11,211 nt of DNA from Campylobacteraceae bacterium (lineage in GTDB: Bacteria > Campylobacterota > Campylobacteria > Campylobacterales > Sulfurovaceae): NCBI GenBank assembly GCA_026982175.1, contig JALSHP010000321.1, positions 1 to 11,211 on the forward strand, given 5' to 3'. A program made the translations under genes and the position numbers. Below the pieces are notes generated by a model that saw nothing but the letters and a program-made list of their open reading frames with translations, was not told the origin of the DNA and ran no database searches. Shown here in pieces: positions 1 to 6,509 of this stretch; the first letter of the stretch is position 1, and each line of letters starts with the position of its first letter.

Positions 1-75
1 TTGGTAGAAGACAGACGTATGGATTTTGATATTGCTAAAGTTGTTGATTTGATTCGTTCTGGGAAATTGGGATAA
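1..75 (+). CDS. 3' end of an unidentified gene (partial)
   Basis: An open frame enters from the left edge and stops at TAA 73-75. It gives 24 residues ending in VVDLIRSGKLG. The tail is charged then amphipathic, as in many soluble proteins, but too short for me to assign a family. It is transcribed towards the minus-strand ketosynthase and is separated from it only by the inverted GTAG repeats, so it is outside the pigment cluster by orientation. The repeat starts directly after the stop codon. Real coding is likely because the frame is open to the edge and ends at a mobile-type repeat border, but the fragment is short. Confidence 0.5.
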   Translation: MVEDRRMDFDIAKVVDLIRSGKLG

Positions 76-220
76 GTAGGTCGGGTTCTCCGTAACCCGA
101 CATTTACGTGGCATGAAATGAAAGCTTGTTTTATTCAACTATTTATATATGATAGATAGAACTATAATACCTCTTCTCTATGCAAATTTTAAACGTCGGG
201 TTACGGAGAACCCGACCTAC
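76..220. repeat. REPIN-like element: two inverted GTAG-headed REP palindromes
   Basis: Bases 76-101 and 195-220 are perfect reverse complements of each other over 26 bases. Each copy is itself a hairpin: an 8-base stem GTCGGGTT/AACCCGAC around a 6-base loop, preceded on its outer side by GTAG. A GTAG or GGAG tetranucleotide 5' of a palindrome is the hallmark of REP sequences mobilised by RAYT (TnpA-REP) transposases, and two such units in opposite orientation form a REPIN. The 93-base spacer is AT-rich and carries no convincing gene. Each unit could fold alone, or both could pair as one 26-bp stem. Placed between convergent genes, it may also act as a two-way transcription terminator or RNA stabiliser. 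No transposase is in the window. Confidence 0.8.
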
Positions 221-262
221 GCGACTTTTTTAAGTCATAATCACTCTTTTTATTTTGTCAAA

Positions 263-1486
263 TTAAACCCTAGAAAAAATCAAAGAAGTATTAATCCCTC
301 CAAAGGCAAAGTTATTGCTCATGACATGAGAGATTTCTTCTTCTCTATGCTCTCTTACATAGTCCAAATCGGCACAAGCATCATCGACCTCATCTAAGTT
401 TTTGTTTGCAGGAATTAACTTGTCATTTAAGGCAATAATCCCAATGATTGACTCAACTACCCCACAACCACCAAGCAAATGTCCCATGTAGCCTTTGGTA
501 CTAGAGATGGCTGTTTTGTTACCAAAAATAGCATGGGTGGCGTGAGACTCCTCAATGTCTCCTTTAGCTGTAGCTGTGGCATGGGCATTGATGTAGCCAA
601 TATCTTTAGCCGTTAATTGTGCATCTTGTAACGAAGCTTTCATGACAGCTTCCATCCCTTTTCTTGATGGGGTGGTTAAGTGTGAACCATCACAAGAAGT
701 AGCATATCCTGTAAGTTCAGCGTAAATCTTTGCCCCTCTTTTTTTAGCATGTTCATACTCTTCTAAAACCAAAGTACCAGCACCCTCACCGATGACCAAG
801 CCATCTCTGTTCTTGTCAAAAGGTTTGGGGGTGAGTATTGGATTTTCATTAAAGGTGGTACTTGTTGCACCCATGACTTCAAAAACTCCTGCTTCTAAGT
901 AGTGTAAGCCCTCAGCACCTCCTACAAACATAATGTCACTCATGCCATATTTAACCGATTCGTACCCTACCCCAATCGCTTGGGAGGAAGAGGTACAAGC
1001 CGAACAAGTAGGAATGGCTCGCCCAATCACACCAAAAGTAGCTGCCAAGTTTGCCAAGACAGAATGGCTCATAGATTTTAAGAACATCATGGAGTTTTGC
1101 CCTTTAAAACCATTATGTTTGTAAACCGTTGAAATCCACTCCATTAGTGATTCATTTGCCCCCATAGTAGAACCAAATGACATACCTGTTCTAGGATTTT
1201 TAATATGCTCTTCTTCTAAGCCTGAATCTTTAATGGCATCTTGCATACTTCGTGTGGTCATTAAAGCTACTTTTCCCATGGAACGTCTATGTTTTCTAGG
1301 AATATCAGAAAAATCTTGCTCTGTAATGGGTGCTGCAATAAGCGTTGAGATGTCTGCCATATCATCTGCCCATTGTTGCATGTACTTTACACCACTCATG
1401 TTTGTAAGCAGTCCATTTTTTAAACTCTCCATGTCATCACCCAAAGGTGTTAACATCCCCACACCTGTTACAACTACGCGTCTCAT
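263..1486 (-). CDS. Beta-ketoacyl-ACP synthase, FabF-like (ApeR-type) of the aryl polyene system
   Basis: This 407-residue protein has the full length of the FabF/KAS II family. It begins MRRVVVTGVG, the usual first strand, and carries the nucleophile Cys164 in SACTSSS, His302 in NAHATATAKGD, Lys331 in STKGYMGH and His336 in GHLLGG, with the C-terminal NNFAFGGINTS motif. The Cys-His-His set is therefore complete. The family condenses malonyl-ACP with an acyl chain by decarboxylative Claisen reaction in the cytoplasm. Its start overlaps the end of the upstream ketoreductase by 4 bases, so the two are translationally coupled. This ketoreductase-ketosynthase order matches apeQ-apeR in proteobacterial aryl polyene clusters. 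A histidine-alanine replaces the usual histidine-glycine after the catalytic His (NAHA instead of NAHG), a small departure. A housekeeping FabF is possible but less likely given the neighbours. Confidence 0.9.
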   Translation of the reverse strand: MRRVVVTGVGMLTPLGDDMESLKNGLLTNMSGVKYMQQWADDMADISTLIAAPITEQDFSDIPRKHRRSMGKVALMTTRSMQDAIKDSGLEEEHIKNPRTGMSFGSTMGANESLMEWISTVYKHNGFKGQNSMMFLKSMSHSVLANLAATFGVIGRAIPTCSACTSSSQAIGVGYESVKYGMSDIMFVGGAEGLHYLEAGVFEVMGATSTTFNENPILTPKPFDKNRDGLVIGEGAGTLVLEEYEHAKKRGAKIYAELTGYATSCDGSHLTTPSRKGMEAVMKASLQDAQLTAKDIGYINAHATATAKGDIEESHATHAIFGNKTAISSTKGYMGHLLGGCGVVESIIGIIALNDKLIPANKNLDEVDDACADLDYVREHREEEISHVMSNNFAFGGINTSLIFSRV

Positions 1487-2172
1487 CGAACCAATCCTCC
1501 ACTAATATTTAATGTTTCGGCTGTCATATAGGTATTTGTTGAAGCAAAATAGACTGCATCAGCCACCTCTTTAGGTTCACCAAAACGCCCCAAAGGAATG
1601 GTTTTGGCTAACTTCTTGTCAAGCTCTTTGGTCATGTCCGAGGCAATGATACCAGGGGCAACACAGTTTACACGCACTTTATAGCGTGACAACTCAACTG
1701 CCAAGCTTTTTGTAAAGGCAATAATCCCCCCTTTAGAAGCTGAATAATTTGTCTGTCCTGCATTACCAGAAATCCCTGAAACAGAAGAAATATTGACGAT
1801 TGCCCCACCTTTTTGCTTAATAAACTTAGGGAGTAACGCTTTTGTCACCCTAAACATACTGTTTAAATTTGTCTCTATGACCTCTTCCCACTCTTCATCG
1901 GTCATCCAAAAGAAGAGATTGTCTTTGGTAATGCCTAAATTATTGACCAAAATTTCTACTTCAATCTCTTTTAAAACTTCTTGAATATTCTCTTTATCTT
2001 TAGCATTAAAGGTTAAAATTTGACCATTACCATTAATCTCTTTTAAAATCTCTTCAGCTTTTTCTTTATTAGCATTGTAATGAATATAAACAAAATAACC
2101 CTCTTTCGCAAATCTCTTAACAATTGCTTCACCCAAAGAGCCTGTAGCTCCTGTTACCAAAACTTTTTGCAT
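1483..2172 (-). CDS. 3-oxoacyl-ACP reductase, FabG-like SDR (ApeQ-type)
   Basis: This is a classical short-chain dehydrogenase of 229 residues. The nucleotide-binding motif TGATGSLG is at residues 7-14, the NNLG element at 77-80 (usually NNAG), and the catalytic residues are Asn102, Ser130, Tyr143 and Lys147 in the YxxxK motif (YSASK). The PG motif after the active site (VAPGI) and the C-terminal SGG are present. The expected reaction is NADPH-dependent reduction of the beta-ketoacyl-ACP to a 3-hydroxyacyl-ACP, ahead of dehydration to each polyene double bond. It is the first gene of the minus-strand pair; its start has a purine-rich AGAAAGAG stretch just upstream. Apart from the NNLG change nothing is abnormal. 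The gene context, not the protein itself, points to polyene rather than fatty-acid synthesis. Confidence 0.9.
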   Translation of the reverse strand: MQKVLVTGATGSLGEAIVKRFAKEGYFVYIHYNANKEKAEEILKEINGNGQILTFNAKDKENIQEVLKEIEVEILVNNLGITKDNLFFWMTDEEWEEVIETNLNSMFRVTKALLPKFIKQKGGAIVNISSVSGISGNAGQTNYSASKGGIIAFTKSLAVELSRYKVRVNCVAPGIIASDMTKELDKKLAKTIPLGRFGEPKEVADAVYFASTNTYMTAETLNISGGLVR

Positions 2173-2282
2173 ATTTATTCTTTCTCTTTCTAAAAATATA
2201 ATTAAGCTATTTTATCCAAATCATAGTAAAAAGCACCAACAGTCATGAATATCTCAACATCAACTTTATAGAAACTATTAGC

Positions 2283-2288
2283 TATAAT
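2283..2288 (+). promoter_or_regulatory. Probable -10 box of the main operon
   Basis: TATAAT, a perfect sigma-70 type -10 hexamer, lies 27 bases upstream of the first ACP start codon. No good TTGACA-like -35 is seen 16-18 bases upstream. This is compatible with Campylobacterota promoters, in which the -35 is weak or replaced by AT-rich periodicity. Transcription would begin near 2295 and give a short leader. In AT-rich DNA such hexamers occur by chance, but position and orientation fit well. Confidence 0.5.
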
Positions 2289-2303
2289 TTCCTTAATTAT
2301 TTT

Positions 2304-2308
2304 AGGGA
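2304..2308 (+). promoter_or_regulatory. Ribosome binding site of the first ACP gene
   Basis: AGGGA ends 6 bases before the ATG at 2315 and supports that start for the first gene of the plus-strand operon. Confidence 0.6.
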
Positions 2309-2314
2309 TTTTAA

Positions 2315-2569
2315 ATGTCAATTACAACACAAGAAGTAAAAGAGAAGTTAATAGAAGGTCTTAATTTAGAAGAGCTAACACCTAAAGAGATAGATGATAA
2401 TGAGCCTCTATTTAACGAAGGATTAGGATTAGATTCAGTAGATGCCATAGAGTTAATCGTGGTTTTAGATGCTAATTATAATGTCAAATTTGAAAATATG
2501 GACGAGTTAAAAGAGATTTTTGCAAGTATCACCAACTTAACCAAATATATTAATGAAAATAGAAAGTAA
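2315..2569 (+). CDS. Acyl carrier protein 1 (ApeE/ApeF-type)
   Basis: This acidic protein of 84 residues has the length and helical pattern of a type II ACP. The 4'-phosphopantetheine attachment site is Ser41 in the motif LGLDSVDAIEL, with the DSVD variant typical of ACPs of aryl polyene clusters rather than the DSLD of fatty-acid synthesis. It would carry the aromatic starter or the growing polyene as a thioester. It is followed 4 bases later by a second, similar ACP, an arrangement seen in aryl polyene clusters where one ACP takes the starter and the other the malonyl extender. Which of the two does which cannot be told from sequence. The phosphopantetheinyl transferase needed to activate it is not in this window. 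Confidence 0.93.
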   Translation: MSITTQEVKEKLIEGLNLEELTPKEIDDNEPLFNEGLGLDSVDAIELIVVLDANYNVKFENMDELKEIFASITNLTKYINENRK

Positions 2570-2573
2570 CTCG

Positions 2574-2828
2574 ATGATTACAACAGATGATTTAAAAAAA
2601 GCACTCATAAAGGGTCTTGTTTTAGAAGATATTGACCCCTCTGACATTGCTGATGATGATGCACTTTTCAATGAAGGTTTAGGACTAGACTCCGTTGATG
2701 CCATAGAACTTGTGGTCATTTTAGAAAATGAATATGGCATAAAATTTAAAGACATGGACGAAGCAAGAACTGTTTTTGTATCGGTTCAAGTATTGACAGA
2801 TTATATTAACCAAAATGCAACAAAATAG
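2574..2828 (+). CDS. Acyl carrier protein 2 (ApeE/ApeF-type)
   Basis: This second ACP, also 84 residues from the chosen start, has Ser40 in LGLDSVDAIEL as the phosphopantetheine site. I chose the ATG at 2574 over the in-frame ATG at 2553 because the protein then starts MITTDD, matching MSITTQ of the neighbouring ACP, because it avoids a 17-base overlap with that gene, and because a GAAAG element sits 8 bases upstream. The two ACPs share the same length and an identical LFNEGLGLDSVDAIEL core, which points to tandem duplication followed by divergence in the outer helices. The end of this gene overlaps the following ketosynthase by 14 bases. Confidence 0.92.
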   Translation: MITTDDLKKALIKGLVLEDIDPSDIADDDALFNEGLGLDSVDAIELVVILENEYGIKFKDMDEARTVFVSVQVLTDYINQNATK

Positions 2829-3945
2829 TATTTACATTGAAGCCATGGAGATGGTCTGTTCTGCTGGGCTGAACAAAGAAGAGATTTTTTCCTCACTTCT
2901 TGAGGGGAAAACAGGCATCAAGCAACATAGTGACTTTTTATCAGACGGAACACGCTGTGCCATTGGACGTATTGATTCTGAACAGACGTTTAATGAACTT
3001 CTAATTCAAAGCATTCAAACACTGCTTGATAACGCTACACTTAACAATTTTCACCATACTTTTTTAGCCGTTGGAACGTCAGTAGGAGGCATGGCTTGGG
3101 CTGAAAACAGGTTCATAGAAGATAAAGGGTCATTGCAAAAGATAGAACTAAAAAAACAATCCATTCACGCCATAGCACATACTTTAAAACAAGCCTTTAA
3201 TTTTAAAGATGCCATTACTTTTTCTACTGCGTGTACTTCAAGTTCTAACGCCTTAGTTTTTGCCAAAGAGCTTTTAGATGCAGGAGCATACGAACACGTT
3301 TTAGTGGTGGGTGCTGATGAGATTTCACTCACTACAGTAAATGGCTTTAATGCTTTGGGTGTACTCTCATCTGAGGGTGCAAAACCTTTTGACAGTAAGC
3401 GAACAGGTATGAATGTTAGTGAGGGCATAGGGGCTATTTTATTGAGTCATCAAAAAAATCATAGGACAAGCGACATTCAACTTTTAGGAACAGGTTGTTC
3501 TTCCGATGCCCATAACATTACCAACCCTCACCCTGATGGAGTTGGAGCTAAAATGGCGATGCAAGAAGCACTCAACAATGCAAAAATAGACGCTTCACAA
3601 ATAGACTACATCAACGCACACGGAACAGGCACAATGGCAAATGACACAGCAGAAGGAAAAGCCGTTCAAGCACTCTTTGAGCATAAGCCTTATTTGGGTT
3701 CGACTAAATCTATTACAGGACACACTCTTGGGGCTTGTGGCGTGATTGAACTCATCATTACTGCGATGGCAATGCAACAAGAAGTTGTTCCTGCAAACTT
3801 TAATTTAACAGAGCAAGAGTTAAATGAATTAAATTTACCCAACAAAAACCTTTCACATAAAATTAATTATGCCCTTTGCAATGCTTTTGCTTTTGGGGGA
3901 AACAACACTGCCATTGTATTAAAGCGAGTTACACATGAAAATTAA
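2815..3945 (+). CDS. Beta-ketoacyl-ACP synthase (ApeO-type) of the aryl polyene system
   Basis: This thiolase-fold ketosynthase has 376 residues, slightly shorter than FabF. Catalytic residues are visible: Cys140 in STACTSSS, His269 in NAHGTGT, Lys298 in GSTKSITGH and His303 in GHTLGACG; the C-terminal NAFAFGGNNT motif is intact. Its N-terminus is divergent from housekeeping FabF (MQQNSIYIEAMEMV instead of a VVVTGxG strand). The next gene encodes a half-length ketosynthase-like protein without the nucleophile, which suggests a KS/chain-length-factor heterodimer that extends the polyene, as described for ApeO with ApeC. The gene begins inside the preceding ACP gene and ends 11 bases into the chain-length-factor gene, so expression is coupled and no strong ribosome site of its own is seen. 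Confidence 0.9.
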   Translation: MQQNSIYIEAMEMVCSAGLNKEEIFSSLLEGKTGIKQHSDFLSDGTRCAIGRIDSEQTFNELLIQSIQTLLDNATLNNFHHTFLAVGTSVGGMAWAENRFIEDKGSLQKIELKKQSIHAIAHTLKQAFNFKDAITFSTACTSSSNALVFAKELLDAGAYEHVLVVGADEISLTTVNGFNALGVLSSEGAKPFDSKRTGMNVSEGIGAILLSHQKNHRTSDIQLLGTGCSSDAHNITNPHPDGVGAKMAMQEALNNAKIDASQIDYINAHGTGTMANDTAEGKAVQALFEHKPYLGSTKSITGHTLGACGVIELIITAMAMQQEVVPANFNLTEQELNELNLPNKNLSHKINYALCNAFAFGGNNTAIVLKRVTHEN

Positions 3946-4579
3946 TCTTAAAATCTTAAGTAGCCATTTTGTATCGGCTACGGATAAGTGTGAAAACTTA
4001 GAAGAGAAAACCTTAGTCCCTAAAATGATGCTTAGAAGAAGACTCACAAGGGCTTCTAAAATTGCCATATTTTTAGCATCTAAAGTAGGCTACAAAAATG
4101 AAAGAATTATTTTTGGTTCAGCCTATGGTGAAGCTAAAGCGACCATTGATATTATTGAATCTATTTATAACAAAACACTTTTAAGTCCTACTGCTTTTCA
4201 AAACTCTGTACACAATACTCCTGTCTCTTACCTTTCCATTTTGTCTGAAAATACAAAAGAAGTGACCACAGTATCTGACCTTTTTGACACCTCACTTTCG
4301 GTGCTAAAAACAGGGGCAATCAAAGCACTCAAAAAAGACAAACTGCTCCTCATGAGTGTTGATGCCTTTAGCATTGACAAAGTAGAAGAACTCAACAAAT
4401 GTAAACTTACAGAGTTAGAATCAGGTGTAGCGATGTTGGTTGAAGTGACACAAGACAAAGCCAATATATTTGTAGAAAATGAAACATTTGCTGAGACTTC
4501 TCCCTCACTTTGGCAAATGCTTGAAATTCATCACAAAGCACAAAATACGCAAAATCCTATTGTAGAGATTGAGCTATGA
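3935..4579 (+). CDS. Short ketosynthase-like chain-length factor (ApeC-type)
   Basis: This 214-residue protein resembles only the N-terminal half of a ketosynthase (the Ketoacyl-synt_2 type). Recognisable parts are GSAYGEAKAT near residues 61-70 and the SVHNTPVSYL motif at 91-100, which sits where KS enzymes have their substrate-entry region. No Cys-containing ACTSSS motif and no HGT or GH motifs are present, so it cannot condense chains itself. Such proteins pair with the full ketosynthase and shape the pocket that sets polyene length. The gene starts inside the end of the upstream ketosynthase and ends in an ATGA overlap with the next gene, in keeping with equal production of the two subunits. 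The length is normal for this family, so I do not regard it as a broken gene. Confidence 0.85.
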   Translation: MKINLKILSSHFVSATDKCENLEEKTLVPKMMLRRRLTRASKIAIFLASKVGYKNERIIFGSAYGEAKATIDIIESIYNKTLLSPTAFQNSVHNTPVSYLSILSENTKEVTTVSDLFDTSLSVLKTGAIKALKKDKLLLMSVDAFSIDKVEELNKCKLTELESGVAMLVEVTQDKANIFVENETFAETSPSLWQMLEIHHKAQNTQNPIVEIEL

Positions 4580-4974
4580 GTGTAGAAGACATCAATAGGC
4601 TTCCACACTTAGCTCCTGTACGGTTTGTTACAGAAGTGTTAAAAGCTGGAGAAGTGGATTCTACTTGTACTGTTACTTTTGAAGAAGAACCAACACTATC
4701 TGCCATTGTTGAATCTGCTGCTCAAAATGTTATCTTTATTACCTCACTTTATCGTGACTTTGAGGGGGGGGTTTTAACGGGTATGAAACGGGTAAAACTA
4801 CTCAAAAACCTAGAAAAAGGTTCATACCAAGTGCAAAGTATTCTATCTGCGAGGCTCGATAACTTTTCAATGTTTAAGTTTACACTCTTAAAAGATAATG
4901 AAATCTTTGTAGAGGGTGAGATGAGCATTGTGATGAACCATCGTCAAGAAAAACTAAAAAAAGAGGAAAAATAA
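4576..4974 (+). CDS. Hotdog-fold 3-hydroxyacyl-ACP dehydratase (ApeP-type)
   Basis: This 132-residue protein has the look of FabZ-like single-hotdog dehydratases. It has LPHLAPVRFV at residues 9-18, comparable to the LPHRYPFLLVD start of FabZ, and the central-helix motif VESAAQ with Glu46 at the place of the catalytic acid in FabZ (EAMAQ). The GHFP histidine of FabZ is not present at the aligned place (near Thr32), so His11 or a partner subunit would have to supply it. The expected reaction is loss of water from 3-hydroxyacyl-ACP to give each trans double bond. A run of eight G bases lies inside the gene. It is linked by an ATGA overlap to the chain-length factor upstream and by one spacer base to the flavoenzyme downstream. 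Confidence 0.82.
   Translation: MSVEDINRLPHLAPVRFVTEVLKAGEVDSTCTVTFEEEPTLSAIVESAAQNVIFITSLYRDFEGGVLTGMKRVKLLKNLEKGSYQVQSILSARLDNFSMFKFTLLKDNEIFVEGEMSIVMNHRQEKLKKEEK
4764..4771 (+). repeat. G8 homopolymer tract inside the dehydratase gene
   Basis: Eight consecutive G bases cover the end of codon 63 (Glu) through codon 66 (Val) of the ApeP-type dehydratase. They encode Glu-Gly-Gly-Val, a stretch that could easily be written without a G run. It stands out in this AT-rich window, where I see no other G or C run as long. Poly-G tracts of about this length are known hot spots of slipped-strand mispairing and phase variation in Campylobacter and Helicobacter. A change of one base would shift the frame at about mid-protein. 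Confidence 0.7.
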
Positions 4975-4975
4975 C

Positions 4976-6202
4976 ATGAAAAATTGTGATGTACTCATCA
5001 TTGGAGGAGGACCTGCTGGTTCTATTGCCGCTGCTAATTTAGCACAAAAAGGTTTCTCTGTTGAAGTGATTGAAAAAGTTGATTTTCCACGTTTTGTTAT
5101 TGGTGAGTCTCTGCTTCCCCAATGTAATGAGATATTGGCTAAAAATAATCTGCTAGAAAAGGTTACTCAAAAAGGGTTTATCTTGAAAGCAGGAGCAATC
5201 TTTATTAATGAAGCAAAAGAGGTAGAGACTTATCATTTTAGAGAAAATATTGGTGAGCCTTTTAATACAAGTTTTCAAGTAAAACGTGAAGAGTTTGACC
5301 ATACGCTACTTTTAGGTGCATCTGAATTTGGGGCAAATGTTCAACATGGCGTAGAAGTGACTGCTTATAATGAAGTAAAAAATATTGTTTCCACGGTAGA
5401 TAGAGAGGGGAACAAAGAGGAGTATCAAGCACGATTTGTGCTTGATGCCTCTGGTTATGGTCGTGTTTTGCCAAGACTGCTTGATTTGGATATTCCTTCT
5501 GAACTTAAAACACGTCAAGCTGTTTTTACACGTATTGAAAACGATATTCGTCCAGAGGGTGAGTTGGCTGGGTACATTACCATCTTTATTCATGGTGACA
5601 ACGATGCTTGGATTTGGGTTATCCCTTTTGCAGATGGCATCACTTCGGTGGGGATTGTCTCGACAGAAGAGTATTTTGAGAAGATGAACATGGAGGAAGA
5701 GGCGTTTTGGAATCATGTAATTTACAGCAATGTCAATACCAAAGAGCGTTTTAAAAATGCTACAAAAGTACGTCCTGTGGGTAAAATTGGAGGCTATGCT
5801 TCAAATGTCAAAACTATGCATGGTAAAGGTTTTGCCATGGCTGGAAATGCAACGGAATTTTTAGACCCTGTATTCTCTTCAGGGGTTACTTTAGCCCTTG
5901 TAAGTGGAGATTTGGCCGCTGACCTTATTGCCAAAGAGTTAAATGGTGAAACGGTTGATTGGCAAACAGAGTATGAAGAGTACATGATGCTAGGGATTGA
6001 TGTCTTTAGAGACTTTGTAAACACTTGGTACGATGGACGACTACAAAAAGTCTTCTTCTCCCCACTTAAAAAAGAGCAATATACCCGTTCTATCTCTTCG
6101 ATTTTAAGTGGTTATGTTTGGAACAAAAAAAATGTATTTGTGGGGGATTCAGAAAAGAAACTCGACATGCTCATAAAGATGATAGATGCGTCTATTAAGT
6201 AA
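4976..6202 (+). CDS. Flavin-dependent halogenase-like FAD oxidoreductase
   Basis: This 408-residue protein has an N-terminal FAD-binding Rossmann motif GGGPAG at residues 10-15, followed by EK at the end of the second strand. It carries the features used to recognise flavin-dependent halogenases: WIWVIP at 212-217 (WxWxIP), FLDPVFSSG at 295-303 (FxxPxxSxG), and Lys71 in LKAGAIF, the position of the catalytic lysine that handles hypohalous acid. In characterised enzymes FADH2, oxygen and halide give a halogenated aromatic ring; a separate flavin reductase is required and is not seen here. Within this cluster the natural substrate would be the aryl head of the polyene, as in brominated xanthomonadins or chlorinated flexirubins. 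Related enzymes without halogenase activity exist, so hydroxylation or desaturation cannot be excluded. AGAGGA 8 bases upstream supports the start. Confidence 0.85.
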   Translation: MKNCDVLIIGGGPAGSIAAANLAQKGFSVEVIEKVDFPRFVIGESLLPQCNEILAKNNLLEKVTQKGFILKAGAIFINEAKEVETYHFRENIGEPFNTSFQVKREEFDHTLLLGASEFGANVQHGVEVTAYNEVKNIVSTVDREGNKEEYQARFVLDASGYGRVLPRLLDLDIPSELKTRQAVFTRIENDIRPEGELAGYITIFIHGDNDAWIWVIPFADGITSVGIVSTEEYFEKMNMEEEAFWNHVIYSNVNTKERFKNATKVRPVGKIGGYASNVKTMHGKGFAMAGNATEFLDPVFSSGVTLALVSGDLAADLIAKELNGETVDWQTEYEEYMMLGIDVFRDFVNTWYDGRLQKVFFSPLKKEQYTRSISSILSGYVWNKKNVFVGDSEKKLDMLIKMIDASIK

Positions 6203-6509
6203 AAATCTCTACACCTCCACCCAATTAAGTGATGACGCTTGGAAAGTTGTAATGGCTGATGAAACACACCCTGTTTTTAAAGCCCACTTTGAGGGAAATC
6301 CTCTGCTTCCTGCTTTTTTACAAATAGATATATTTGGTGAACTTTTAGAGAAAAAACTTGTAAGCATTGAGAAAAGTAAATTTAAATTACCCATCTTACC
6401 TAAAGAGACAATTATCTATAAAATAGTCAAAATAGTCAATAACACCTATAAAGTAGAGATAAGCAAAGAGCATCTTTCTACTAGCGAATTTACCGTGAGT
6501 TACCAATGA
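6186..6509 (+). CDS. Small hotdog-fold dehydratase subunit (ApeI-type)
   Basis: This 107-residue protein contains HPVFKAHFEGNPLLPAF, matching the HxxFxGHFPxxPIxPG signature of FabA/FabZ-type hotdog proteins, with His34 at the place of the catalytic histidine. The catalytic Glu of FabZ aligns with Asp48 (LQIDIF). The protein is shorter than a standard FabZ (about 140-150 residues). Together with the ApeP-type protein, which keeps the Glu but not this His, it could form a mixed dimer that dehydrates, and perhaps isomerises, polyene intermediates on the ACP. It starts 17 bases inside the end of the flavoenzyme gene; no in-frame ATG closer to the expected domain start fits better. It ends in an ATGA overlap with darA. 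Confidence 0.78.
   Translation: MRLLSKNLYTSTQLSDDAWKVVMADETHPVFKAHFEGNPLLPAFLQIDIFGELLEKKLVSIEKSKFKLPILPKETIIYKIVKIVNNTYKVEISKEHLSTSEFTVSYQ

Larger units (their letters stand above)
2173..2314. promoter_or_regulatory. Divergent promoter region between the two transcription units
   Basis: This 142-base AT-rich gap separates the starts of the ketoreductase (minus) and the first ACP (plus), so it should hold promoters for both units. On the minus strand, a TAAAAT (plus positions 2209-2214) and a TATGAT (2220-2225) are possible -10 boxes and TTGGTG (2234-2239) a weak -35, but spacings are not ideal. No clear inverted-repeat operator was found by eye. A shared control region would keep ketoreductase/ketosynthase output matched to the long plus-strand operon. 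Confidence 0.6.

Noticed and set aside
223..236. Small stem-loop GACTT-TTTT-AAGTC as terminator of the minus-strand pair
   Set aside because: Stem of only 5 AT-rich pairs and no U-run following on the minus strand; the adjacent inverted REP units are stronger hairpins.
149..397. Plus-strand open frame of 82 codons across the repeat and the end of the ketosynthase
   Set aside because: It runs through the repeat arm and antisense to the conserved C-terminus of the ketosynthase; no ribosome site and no family resemblance.
2553..2573. Longer N-terminus for the second ACP starting at ATG 2553
   Set aside because: Would add seven residues absent from the sister ACP and overlap it by 17 bases; the start at 2574 has better spacing and alignment.
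3935..4579. Possibility that the short KS-like gene is a frameshifted or truncated ketosynthase
   Set aside because: Its length fits the short ketosynthase-like family of polyene clusters, it ends in a clean ATGA overlap with the next gene, and no remnant of a C-terminal KS half follows.
6125..6132. A8 run in the flavoenzyme gene (and another at 7016-7023 in darA) as phase-variation tracts
   Set aside because: A-runs of this length are expected in AT-rich lysine-rich genes; unlike the G8 run they do not stand out from background.
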